Assembly: GCA_900557285.1 (NCBI GenBank)
Contig: USSJ01000016.1
Span: 1 to 11,155 of the forward strand
Direction of reading: 5' to 3'
DNA: 11,155 nt
Origin: an uncultured Clostridia bacterium
GTDB lineage: Bacteria; Bacillota; Clostridia; Christensenellales; Borkfalkiaceae
The position numbers and the translations under genes were made by a program. Positions within the stretch are counted from its first letter, which is position 1. Each line of letters starts with the position of its first letter. Under the pieces are notes generated by a model. It was given only the letters and a program-made list of their open reading frames with translations. It had not been told where the DNA came from and made no database searches. Shown in pieces: positions 1 through 7,436 of this stretch.

Positions 1-1239
1 TAAATTTTTACCTGAAAGCTCAACCGCCAGCAGCACGATAGCAACGATCAGCCAAAAGAAAGGCGATACGGATAAACTGGAACTCATAATGCTCATCGGG
101 AAAAAATACAGCAAAAATCGAAATGCCGCTTTCGCCAGATTCTGTTCTTTTTCGTCGGCAGCCTTCCGGGCATTACAAAGCGCCGCCCGCATGAGAGAAA
201 AATATCCGACCAACAAAGCGATAAAAACAACAAAGCCGAATTCGGCAAGTATTTCCAAAAACCAAAAATGCGGGTTGATCAATCTTCCCTCGTACAATAC
301 ACCTTCAATCGGAACAAAAGAATTTCCCGGCCCTGTACCGAAAAATAAGTAATATTCCGCATTTCTGAGAATATTCATCCAGATCTTGACACGCTCATCC
401 TGTTCAAAAAATGATATCACGCTGTCCCATTTTAAGATCAGACCGATCATAAACAAAGCAAAAACAGCAAAGGCTGCAAACGTTTTGAACGTAGACCGTT
501 TTGCGAGAAAAATATTGACAACAACGGCGATCGGGATGAGCAAAATACCCATGCGGCAGGAAACCAGAACCGTCACAACACAATATAATACAAAATAAGC
601 AAGTTTAAAACAACCGCAAAAAATATTATGCTTTTCCCTGTAAAGCGCATCAAGCGACAGATTGATAAAAGGCATGAATGCAAACGCAGCAAAGACCATG
701 TCGTTCGGATTGCCGAAGCACACGACCGGATAATGAATATACGGACGCGAAACGTAAGGCAAAAGATCCTCCCATCCTTCCGCAAAAAAATATCTGCCGG
801 TAAGTCCCTCAAAGACACCCATAAGAAGGATCACGGTCATGATCCAGGCAATCAGCATCATCATTTTATAAAAGGATCTTTGCGTACGTATGAGCCGAAA
901 CAGAACGATGACCAGAAAAAAACCGTAAATATATCCGATCAACTGTTTGACAGCCGTCAGTTTTTCCTGCGCCCAAAACATCGTAAGACACCCGAAAAAA
1001 AGCATGATGGCAAAAAACAACAGCACTTTGATCATAATCGGCGAATATGCGCCATACTTTTGATCATTGATCAGCAAAAAAAGCACGACAAAAGGAAGGC
1101 AGATCCTGAACGGATACAAAGATCCGATCCCCGGAAATTCGATACCCGGTAATGCTGCCGCAAACAAAATCAAGATAAGAAAAACAGCCCATACAAGCGT
1201 ATTAAATTGTTGCCGATTTATTGTCTTTAATTGCTGCAT
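1..1239 (-). CDS. wzy: O-antigen polymerase/ligase-like polytopic membrane protein (3' end outside window)
   Basis: Probable Wzy-type polymerase that joins undecaprenyl-diphosphate-linked repeat units outside the cytoplasmic membrane. The frame is open for 413 codons from the ATG at 1239 to base 1 without a stop, so the C-terminus is cut; relatives are about this long, so little should be missing. Many hydrophobic segments are visible (roughly residues 14-30, 44-57, 70-85, 101-116, 127-143, 178-196, 212-226, 229-245, 252-269, 335-350, 374-390, 394-409). The family-like loop GTGPGNSF (301-308), followed by NPHFWFLEILAEFG (322-335), matches the Wzy_C / O-antigen ligase pattern, where HN..lElLaE is usual. 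FGNPND (175-180) and SCRMG (227-231) also fit. The start overlaps the preceding glycosyltransferase by 38 nt, with AGAGG only 3 nt before the ATG. A WaaL-like ligase cannot be excluded by sequence, but the repeat-unit gene context favours a polymerase. Confidence 0.82.
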   Translation of the reverse strand, partial: MQQLKTINRQQFNTLVWAVFLILILFAAALPGIEFPGIGSLYPFRICLPFVVLFLLINDQKYGAYSPIMIKVLLFFAIMLFFGCLTMFWAQEKLTAVKQLIGYIYGFFLVIVLFRLIRTQRSFYKMMMLIAWIMTVILLMGVFEGLTGRYFFAEGWEDLLPYVSRPYIHYPVVCFGNPNDMVFAAFAFMPFINLSLDALYREKHNIFCGCFKLAYFVLYCVVTVLVSCRMGILLIPIAVVVNIFLAKRSTFKTFAAFAVFALFMIGLILKWDSVISFFEQDERVKIWMNILRNAEYYLFFGTGPGNSFVPIEGVLYEGRLINPHFWFLEILAEFGFVVFIALLVGYFSLMRAALCNARKAADEKEQNLAKAAFRFLLYFFPMSIMSSSLSVSPFFWLIVAIVLLAVELSGKNL

Positions 1240-2353
1240 TATCCTCTATTAATTCCGTTATTTTGCGAGCCACTACTTCCGGCGAAAACCGATCCAGACA
1301 AAACTTGCGCAATGCCTGCGCGTCGTATTGACGGGAAAGCATTGTTTCCATCGCACAGACAAGCTGTCCCACATCGTCAACATCCACCAAAATTCCGTTG
1401 CCGTCATCGACAAAACTCTCGGGGCCGCCGCAACGCGTCGCTATGACAGGAAGTCCTGCCGCCATCGCTTCAATATAAACAACGCCAAACGTCTCACTTT
1501 TTGACATCAGCACAAAACAATCACTGCGGTCAAAATACTCTTTAATCTTTATCCGCTCCAGCCGCCCCGTCAGCGTGACGCACTCCTGCAATTTCAGATT
1601 TTCGACCAGACGAAGAAGAGATTCGCGATCTTCCCCGTCTCCTATAATGACCAGCCTTGTTTCGGGATAACGGCTGTGCAGCACGGCAAACCCTTCGATG
1701 GTTTTATCCATGCCCTTCCACTCCGAAAGCGCGCCGACGGAAACAAACGTAAATCCCTTATGCGGAACTTTATTGACACAATTCATAGCCGACAGATCGA
1801 CTATATTCGGAATATAAATAAATTTTTCCTCGTAAAGCGATTGCAGCCGCTCTTTGAAATTCTCGCTTACGGCGATCCTGCACGCCGCCGCATGGTAAAT
1901 CTTTTTCAACAGTTTCTTTTCCGAAGCGGAAATCGTATCCTGGTTGATACTGCTGTCATGCTCCGTCAAAACATATTGCAAATCAAATTTTTTATGCGCG
2001 CGATACGCGACGTATCCCGTTGCCCTTGCAAAATGTGCATGAAGAATGTCGGGTTTGCCGTGCGCTTTGACGATCTTGCCATACACTCTGCAAAACATCC
2101 GCCATGAAACATAATTCAACAAACCGTGCCCGACCGCACCCAAAGGAAAATTGCAGTCGTACACGTCGATTCCCTGCTCTTGAAATACGCGCAAGCCGAG
2201 TTTGCGCTTTCTGCGGAACGAGCGCATATCAAGCGCAAGATAAATCACCTTATGCCCCTGCTCCCGCAATGCCTTCGCCTGATCCCATTCGAAAATTCCG
2301 TTTAACGGATAAAGCTTTGAGGGAAACCCGCGGGTTACCATGAGTATCGTCAT
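1202..2353 (-). CDS. GT4-family glycosyltransferase (group 1)
   Basis: A 383-residue cytoplasmic GT-B retaining glycosyltransferase expected to add one sugar of the lipid-linked repeat unit; donor and acceptor cannot be read from sequence. The N-terminal half has the typical opening (TRGFPS near residue 6, then NGIFEWDQAKAL) and HAHFARATG (105-113). The C-terminal nucleotide-sugar domain shows SVGALSEWKG (ends near 214; Lys213 is the usual phosphate-contacting position), IGDGED (237-242) and the E-x7-E signature ETFGVVYIE (Glu287 and Glu295) followed by AMAAGLPVIAT. The ATG at 2353 is chosen: it overlaps the preceding stop as ATGA and has AGAAGG 7 nt upstream. A TTG six bases earlier (2359) is in frame, but its Shine-Dalgarno would be almost touching it. 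The gene ends inside the start region of the polymerase gene. Confidence 0.9.
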   Translation of the reverse strand: MTILMVTRGFPSKLYPLNGIFEWDQAKALREQGHKVIYLALDMRSFRRKRKLGLRVFQEQGIDVYDCNFPLGAVGHGLLNYVSWRMFCRVYGKIVKAHGKPDILHAHFARATGYVAYRAHKKFDLQYVLTEHDSSINQDTISASEKKLLKKIYHAAACRIAVSENFKERLQSLYEEKFIYIPNIVDLSAMNCVNKVPHKGFTFVSVGALSEWKGMDKTIEGFAVLHSRYPETRLVIIGDGEDRESLLRLVENLKLQECVTLTGRLERIKIKEYFDRSDCFVLMSKSETFGVVYIEAMAAGLPVIATRCGGPESFVDDGNGILVDVDDVGQLVCAMETMLSRQYDAQALRKFCLDRFSPEVVARKITELIEDNAAIKDNKSATI

Positions 2354-3468
2354 GCGCAAACCTTCTTTCCTTGCAAAATGTTTTTATAAAAAACCAAAAG
2401 GATCTTCTCCTGCGATTCCCAGCAATACTGATCTTTGATTTTGTCGCAATTTTTGCTGCACGTATTGCGGAATTCATCATCGTTCATGAGTTTCAAGACG
2501 GCATTTCTGATCTGCTCTACCTCGTGTGGATTTACACAGATCCCGACCTCATTGCCTTCCACAACAGGTTTCCAAAGCTCGAAATCCGTCGCGATCATGG
2601 GAATATTGTATTGAATGTACTCAAAAAGTTTCAAAACGCCCAGCGTTCCCAACTTTCCGCCGAGAGCCTGAGAATAATCGTACGTCACGATCCCGACCAT
2701 ACTCTTTGCATACAATTTTATGACTTCCTCGTAAGGAAGCATACCCAAAAACTCTGTTTTATCGTAGCCAGGTACGGTTTTAAGATAATTTTTGTAATCT
2801 TCGCTCACTTTTCCCGCAACACAGTATTTCACACCGTCGAGCGTGCTGATCGCCTCCATGACTTTGTCGTGCAAATACAAAGGAGTCACGCCGCCCGCAA
2901 AACACAAGATGCGCTCCTTTTTCGCTTGGGGAAGCTGCATTTTAGTCGGATAATTGGTGATCATGACCGTTTCGGGATTGATTTTTTTCAGACGTTCCAC
3001 GATGTGCGGCGTCACGGAAATGAGTCCGTCGTATTTTTTCAAAATACGTTTTTCCTTTTTTCCGTAAACAAATCGCGCGAGTTTCCGAAACGGCTTCGGG
3101 ATCCACGCTTTTTCGCCGACCTTGTAATAATAATCCTCGTGGCTGTCAAAAACGACCTTTTTGCCCGCTTTTTTGAGCTTCTGTCCCAGTTTCATAAGCT
3201 CAGGATCATGCAGATGATACAGATCAGCATCGATCTCCAACGCTTTTTTATAAAGTTTTTTCCAGGAATGAAGGATCCTGTCCAGCCTGTTTTTTGCAAC
3301 AAACGGAACAGGATAAAAATGAACGCCGTCCTTCACTTCTTCGGGCAGAGTGTCGCAGACGAGAATACACGACTCAAACGCGTGCGCCGCAACGCTCTTT
3401 GCAATCTTATGAAAAATGCGCACGTCATAGCGCGGATGAACGCTCGTTACCTGACAAATTTTCGTCAT
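2350..3468 (-). CDS. Glycosyltransferase, GT4-like (HDPEL-type)
   Basis: A 372-residue GT-B glycosyltransferase, probably adding a sugar to the undecaprenyl-linked intermediate at the inner membrane face. The N-terminal domain has TSVHPRYDVRIF (8-19), LYHLHDPEL (83-91) and VVFDSHED (105-112), a set typical of one group-1 glycosyltransferase subgroup. The C-terminal domain has FAGGVTPL (190-197) and LGVLKLFEYIQYNIPMIAT (276-294). In this second motif only the later Glu (LFEY, 283) of the classic E-x7-E pair is present; the first is replaced, as also happens in related subfamilies, so it need not mean inactivity. The ATG at 3468 overlaps the stop of the preceding oxidoreductase as ATGA, indicating translational coupling; the nearest GGAGAA is rather far upstream, which fits coupling. 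Donor sugar unknown. Confidence 0.88.
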   Translation of the reverse strand: MTKICQVTSVHPRYDVRIFHKIAKSVAAHAFESCILVCDTLPEEVKDGVHFYPVPFVAKNRLDRILHSWKKLYKKALEIDADLYHLHDPELMKLGQKLKKAGKKVVFDSHEDYYYKVGEKAWIPKPFRKLARFVYGKKEKRILKKYDGLISVTPHIVERLKKINPETVMITNYPTKMQLPQAKKERILCFAGGVTPLYLHDKVMEAISTLDGVKYCVAGKVSEDYKNYLKTVPGYDKTEFLGMLPYEEVIKLYAKSMVGIVTYDYSQALGGKLGTLGVLKLFEYIQYNIPMIATDFELWKPVVEGNEVGICVNPHEVEQIRNAVLKLMNDDEFRNTCSKNCDKIKDQYCWESQEKILLVFYKNILQGKKVCA

Positions 3469-4550
3469 TGTTTGTCAAATTCTCCGATAAAATCAACAGT
3501 CGCACATTTTTTGAGCGGAAGTTTTACGGGTTTTCCCGTAAACGACGACTGATAGATCGCCAAGATCATTTCCAGCGCATTGCGCCCCGCCACCGCGTCG
3601 ACATACGGTTTTCTGTCCTTTTCAATCGCCTCGATGACATCCGCAAACAGGCTCGTATGCCCATTGCCGTACACGTTCAAAGTCTGCTCGAACAAACCCT
3701 TATTTTCGGCATCCTGCTCCTGTTCGTCCGAAAAATCCCATACGTCTATCGCATTTGTGGACTTTCCGCCCAGCTTTACCGTTCCTTTTTCTCCAAAGAG
3801 ATACAATGTCTCTTCCAAATTCTTCGGGTAAACGTTCGTCGTGCCCTCGATCGTACCGACCGCCCCGTTTTTGAATTTCACCACCGCCATGCCGATATCT
3901 TCGCATTCGAGATAGTGATGGAACTGCTGCTTGGTAACGCCGAACACTTCTTCCACTTCGTCGCCCATCATCCAGCGCAGAAGGTCGATCCCGTGAATGC
4001 ACTGGTTCATCAGTGCGCCGCCGTCGTGCGCCCACGTTCCTCTCCACTTCGCCTGGTCGTAATATTCCTTGTTCCTGTTCCAGCGCACATGAACGGAGCC
4101 GTGCGAAATTTTACCGAAACGCCCCTCTTCCAAAGCATGGCGCATCTGCTGTACGGCAATGTTGAAGCGGTTCTGATGGCATGCGGAAACTTTAACGTTT
4201 TTCTCCTCGCTGCGCTTTATGATCTCCTCCGCATCGGCAATGCTCATCGCCATCGGCTTTTCAATAATGACGTTGATGCCTTTATCGATGCAATACAGTG
4301 CGATCTCCGCATGGATGCCGCTCTCCGTTGCGATCGAAACAAGCTCCAGATCAGGATTTTTCGCGATCATTTCTTTGTAATCGGTGTATCTTTGAATGGA
4401 AGCATCCTTTTCCAGGCCATGCTTTGCGAGAACGCTCTCCATATTTTCGGGAACGATATCGCAGACGGCTGCAATTTCAAGATGATTGTTCACCGCCGCT
4501 TTGATATGATTGGTCGAGATCCTTCCGCAACCGATCAGCGCATATTTCAT
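3465..4550 (-). CDS. wbpB: WbpB/WlbA-type UDP-GlcNAcA 3-dehydrogenase (Gfo/Idh/MocA family)
   Basis: Predicted to oxidise C3 of UDP-2-acetamido-2-deoxy-D-glucuronate to the 3-keto sugar that the WbpE-type aminotransferase then aminates. It is a 361-residue soluble protein. An N-terminal Rossmann fold begins IGCGRISTNH (6-15), and the family EKP motif is at 97-99 with Lys98. The stretch from about 125 to 196 is diagnostic of the WlbA/WbpB branch: CHQNRFN, then WNRNKEYYDQAKWRGTW, DGGALMNQ and HGIDLLRWMMGD. His186 sits where the catalytic His of the family is expected. The ATG at 4550 lies 5 nt after the preceding stop and has AGAGG 8 nt upstream. It is separated from the other three genes of its pathway by the deacetylase-acyltransferase gene. 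Family assignment is firm; the exact substrate rests on the motifs plus the presence of wbpA, wbpD and wbpE partners. Confidence 0.87.
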   Translation of the reverse strand: MKYALIGCGRISTNHIKAAVNNHLEIAAVCDIVPENMESVLAKHGLEKDASIQRYTDYKEMIAKNPDLELVSIATESGIHAEIALYCIDKGINVIIEKPMAMSIADAEEIIKRSEEKNVKVSACHQNRFNIAVQQMRHALEEGRFGKISHGSVHVRWNRNKEYYDQAKWRGTWAHDGGALMNQCIHGIDLLRWMMGDEVEEVFGVTKQQFHHYLECEDIGMAVVKFKNGAVGTIEGTTNVYPKNLEETLYLFGEKGTVKLGGKSTNAIDVWDFSDEQEQDAENKGLFEQTLNVYGNGHTSLFADVIEAIEKDRKPYVDAVAGRNALEMILAIYQSSFTGKPVKLPLKKCATVDFIGEFDKQ

Positions 4551-4555
4551 ATTGT

Positions 4556-5992
4556 TTACCTCTTTTCTTTGCTGAATGTATATTTTACTTTACAGGGTAC
4601 AAACCCCAGATCCTGTTTAAACTTTTTTAAGCCTTTGAGCGCACCGAACCAGGTATCGTAGAAAAAATACTCCACATCTTTCCATCTGTCCGTTTCCAGC
4701 CACAATTTCACGCATTCTCCGATCATGAAAAACATCACGCCCTCTTTGAGGTAGTCGGCATGGCCGAGCAAACGGCTTATGATGATAAAATCACCCGCCT
4801 CGATCAGATAGCAATAGGCAAGAATCTTGCCCGCTTTGTCAAAGACGCCGAAGCATTGCTTTCCCTCCGCCTGCGATACGATCTTTTCCTTATCGAAATA
4901 GTCGCGCGTCATCTCGTGACCCTGTCTTTCGTTTTTGGAAAGGTTGATCTCCAAAATGCCGTCCGCATGGTCTTTGACGCTGATTTCGCGGAACGTATAT
5001 CCGTTTTTAATACTTTTGTTGCGCGCCGTACGCAGATTCTGCTTTTCTTTTCCTGCAAGATACTCTTCAAAACTCTGCGGTTTTTTCAAAAGACAGGCGC
5101 CGACCGCTTTGTTTTTGAAAATTTTATATTTCGGATGCGGCTTCGTAAAATAACGGTACGTTTGCCGCTGGTCTACCCCGTAAAATGAAAGTTTCGCTTT
5201 GGGAAGTGTGCGTATCTGACGGACGATCTTCCAAACATTGTGCAATTTACTGCCGAATTTATATTTCACGCCGCGAAACGCTCTCTGCACATCCAGACAC
5301 GATCTCGTAAACAAATTCGGAGCCCAGTTGCGCGGATGCAGTAAAAGATAGTAGTTGTCCGCTTCTTCAAAATCGCATCTTGACAAAAAATCGTCCCTGC
5401 AATCCGAACAGTATTTTGTATTGTCCATAAGTTCCGCGTCGTACGCTTCGCGCAGGATGCCGCACTCTTTGCGCAGGGCGTCATTTAAAAGTTCGTTGTT
5501 GACGATTCCCGTTTTGCGGTTGACAAAATCGCCGTGCGATGCAACCGTCTTGCTTTCACAACCGCCCTTTTTGCGGAACTTTTCCAGATTTTTTTTAAAG
5601 TTTTCGCGGATCGGGCCGATGTGCGAAAAAATTTCTTCGCGATCGCTGAGATTGTGCCTGTATGCGAACCGGGCGATCTCTTCAAAATGATATGAAACTT
5701 CGCAGCCGTACTCTGACAATGTGCGCATCAGACGCTTATCGGCGGTATTCTTTCTGAAATAGTATGTGCTGCGGATCCCGAGGCTTTTCTCGATCGCAAA
5801 CATTTTTTTCGCGATGTTGATATCGCTGTCGATATCGTGCCGCAGGATCACCTGCTTCGTTTTCGCAACGTCAAAATCTTTTAATGTTACGAAATGAAAG
5901 CTATTTTTCAACGCTTTCTGCAATACCTCTCTGTATTGCGCATATCGATTGGGGCCGAAATAATCTCTTTTCAGCCTTTCCTGAATAGACAT
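4556..5992 (-). CDS. Two-domain protein: NodB/WbmS-like deacetylase + GNAT/FemAB-like acyltransferase
   Basis: A 478-residue soluble protein joining two activities. Residues about 1-240 resemble the WbmS-like branch of the polysaccharide deacetylase (NodB, CE4) fold: ILRHDIDSD (49-57) as the metal/catalytic Asp motif, EKSLGIRSTYYF (68-79), CEVSYHFEE (97-105), SHGDF (152-156), KYCSDCRDD (193-201) and LLLHPRNW (216-223). Residues about 300-475 look like a GNAT/FemAB-type acyltransferase: SFEEYLAGKEKQNLRTARN (307-325), a central hydrophobic core (379-410) and a FemAB-like end, FFYDTWFGALKGLKKFKQDLG (443-463). Neither domain has a signal peptide, so action on a nucleotide sugar or lipid-linked intermediate in the cytoplasm is likely. 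The ATG at 5992 is preferred (GAGAG 7 nt upstream, sensible N-terminus); an in-frame ATG at 6067 would add 25 Arg/Ala-rich residues directly after a hairpin. Lying between wbpA and wbpB suggests editing of N-acyl groups, which is inferred. Confidence 0.8.
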   Translation of the reverse strand: MSIQERLKRDYFGPNRYAQYREVLQKALKNSFHFVTLKDFDVAKTKQVILRHDIDSDINIAKKMFAIEKSLGIRSTYYFRKNTADKRLMRTLSEYGCEVSYHFEEIARFAYRHNLSDREEIFSHIGPIRENFKKNLEKFRKKGGCESKTVASHGDFVNRKTGIVNNELLNDALRKECGILREAYDAELMDNTKYCSDCRDDFLSRCDFEEADNYYLLLHPRNWAPNLFTRSCLDVQRAFRGVKYKFGSKLHNVWKIVRQIRTLPKAKLSFYGVDQRQTYRYFTKPHPKYKIFKNKAVGACLLKKPQSFEEYLAGKEKQNLRTARNKSIKNGYTFREISVKDHADGILEINLSKNERQGHEMTRDYFDKEKIVSQAEGKQCFGVFDKAGKILAYCYLIEAGDFIIISRLLGHADYLKEGVMFFMIGECVKLWLETDRWKDVEYFFYDTWFGALKGLKKFKQDLGFVPCKVKYTFSKEKR

Positions 5993-6071
5993 GAATGCTC
6001 TCTCTTTTATTATTCTCAATGCCGCAAATGCTGCGAGCGGCCTTCCCCCGCGTATTCGTCTGATCATTTTC

Positions 6072-6100
6072 CTGCGGCAGGCGGTATCGGCCTGCCGCAG
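6072..6100 (-). repeat. Perfect intergenic inverted repeat (11-bp stem, 7-nt loop)
   Basis: Bases 6072-6082 (CTGCGGCAGGC on the plus strand) are exactly complementary to 6090-6100 around a 7-nt loop. The stem is GC-rich and lies in the only sizeable untranslated gap of the operon (5993-6116, 124 nt), between the stop of the wbpA-type gene and the start of the deacetylase-acyltransferase gene. In the transcript it is followed by GAAAAUGAUC rather than a U-run, so it does not look like an intrinsic terminator. It could set relative expression of upstream and downstream genes through mRNA processing or stability, or mark a cassette junction. The rest of the gap shows no clear promoter or small ORF. 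Confidence 0.7.
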
Positions 6101-6116
6101 ATCTTGGCCTTAAAAA

Positions 6117-7436
6117 TCAGAGAAGTTCGATCTTCGTCCTGTTTTTGACGTTCTTCATGGCATTTTTCGTATCGAACACCGCCACGGCATTCTCCGCCAC
6201 CATATCGTAATCGATGGTCGTATGTCCCGCCGTTACGATGACGATATCGTATTTTTTCACGATATCGGGACTGATTTTTTCCATGCTCTGATATTTCTGC
6301 CCTTTGTACTTGTATTCGCGCACATAGGGATCGTAGTAATCGACGAGGCAGCCTTCCTTGCGCAGAAGATCGCCCACGACGAGCGCGGGGCTTTCCCTGT
6401 AATCGTCGATGTCCTGCTTGTAAGCTACGCCCAACTGCAGCACTTTCGCGCCTTTGAGGGATTTTTCAAAACGATTCAGAATATCGCTCGTGCGCTCCAC
6501 CGTGTATTCGGGCATCTTGTCGTTGATCATCATGGACGACTCGATCATGGACGTATGGAACCCGTATTCGCGCGCTTTCCAGGAAAGATAATAGGGATCG
6601 AGCGGGATGCAGTGTCCGCCCAGACCGGGGCCGGGATAGAACGCCTGGAAACCGTACGGTTTGGATTTTGCCGCTTCGATCACTTCCCAGATGCTGATAT
6701 TCATTTTATGGCAGAGCTGTGCCAGCTCGTTGACAAGCCCGATATTGATGTTGCGGTATGTGTTTTCGAGGATCTTTTCCATTTCCGCAACGGCGGGAGA
6801 GGAAACCTCGTGGATATCGCTCTGCAATACGGCGCGGTACATCGTGGCGATCACCTCGCGCGCGTCGTCGCCGATCGCACCCACTACTTTCGGCGTATTC
6901 TTTGTCTTATAGATCAGATTGCCCGGATCCACGCGTTCGGGACTGAACCCGAGATAGAAATCTTCGCCGCATTTGAGCCCGCTCCCCTCTTCCAGTATGG
7001 GTTTGAGCAGTTCTTCCGTTGTTCCCGGATAAGTCGTGGATTCGAGTACGACCATCGTGCCCTTTTTCAGGTGCTTGGAAATGGAGATCGCACTGTCGCG
7101 CACATAGCTGATATCCGGCTGCTGGTGTGCATCCAGCGGCGTAGGCACGCAGATCGCGATAAAATCCACTTCCTTGACAAAATCAAAATCCGTTGTCGCG
7201 CGCAGCATACCCTTTTTTACCAGCGTTTCCAGATCGCTGTCCACGACGTCGCCGATGTAATTTTTCCCGGCATTGACCATGTTCACTTTGGCTTCCTGCA
7301 CATCAAAACCGATGGTTTTAAAGCCGGCTTTTGCCTTTTCCACCGCAAGCGGCAGGCCCACATATCCCAAACCGCATACGCCGACCACGATGGTTTTATC
7401 CGCGATCTTTTTTAACAACTCTTCTTTCATGTTCAT
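6117..7436 (-). CDS. wbpA: WbpA-type UDP-N-acetyl-D-glucosamine 6-dehydrogenase
   Basis: Predicted NAD-dependent four-electron oxidation of UDP-GlcNAc at C6 to UDP-GlcNAcA, the first step towards diacetamido-uronic acids. It has 439 residues, the usual length for the UDP-glucose/GDP-mannose dehydrogenase superfamily. The NAD fold shows GVCGLGYVGLPLA (19-31) and AICVPTPLD (94-102). The middle domain has EMEKILENTYRNINIGLVNE (219-238), carrying the conserved Lys221 and Asn225. The catalytic Cys276 lies in PGPGLGGHCIPLDPYYLSWK (268-287). The GGHCIP.DP.YL.WKARE form matches WbpA-type enzymes better than WecC- or TviB-type ones (GGHCIAVDP, GGHCIGVDP). The C-terminal UDP-binding domain has LGVAYKQDIDDYRESPA (about 337-353). 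The ATG at 7436 overlaps the preceding stop as ATGA, with AGGAG 8 nt upstream. A UDP-ManNAc or UDP-GalNAc substrate remains possible, but the wbpB/D/E context favours UDP-GlcNAc. Confidence 0.9.
   Translation of the reverse strand: MNMKEELLKKIADKTIVVGVCGLGYVGLPLAVEKAKAGFKTIGFDVQEAKVNMVNAGKNYIGDVVDSDLETLVKKGMLRATTDFDFVKEVDFIAICVPTPLDAHQQPDISYVRDSAISISKHLKKGTMVVLESTTYPGTTEELLKPILEEGSGLKCGEDFYLGFSPERVDPGNLIYKTKNTPKVVGAIGDDAREVIATMYRAVLQSDIHEVSSPAVAEMEKILENTYRNINIGLVNELAQLCHKMNISIWEVIEAAKSKPYGFQAFYPGPGLGGHCIPLDPYYLSWKAREYGFHTSMIESSMMINDKMPEYTVERTSDILNRFEKSLKGAKVLQLGVAYKQDIDDYRESPALVVGDLLRKEGCLVDYYDPYVREYKYKGQKYQSMEKISPDIVKKYDIVIVTAGHTTIDYDMVAENAVAVFDTKNAMKNVKNRTKIELL

Noticed and set aside
628..1152. 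Open frame on the plus strand (174 codons) opposite the polymerase gene
   Set aside because: The minus strand has a continuous 413-codon frame with membrane segments and Wzy motifs; the plus-strand translation is Lys/His-rich and featureless.
2371..3552. Long open frame on the plus strand (393 codons) opposite the HDPEL-type glycosyltransferase
   Set aside because: Fully antisense to a gene with clear glycosyltransferase motifs; low-complexity Phe/His/Arg-rich translation and no domain.
3294..4661. Long open frame on the plus strand (455 codons) opposite the wbpB-type gene and its neighbours
   Set aside because: It lies antisense to three well-supported genes, crosses their junctions, and its translation is rich in Arg, His and Phe with no recognisable domain. 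It is a mirror frame of real coding sequence.
5993..6071. Possible internal promoter in the gap before the fusion gene
   Set aside because: An AT-rich GAATAATAA stretch is present, but no suitably spaced -35 partner is visible.
6072..6100. Rho-independent terminator at the intergenic hairpin
   Set aside because: Neither strand has a U-run after the stem, and the operon clearly continues with coupled genes of the same pathway.
6222..7415. Long open frame on the plus strand (397 codons) opposite the wbpA-type dehydrogenase
   Set aside because: Antisense shadow of a gene whose catalytic and NAD motifs are intact; no family resemblance in the plus-strand translation.
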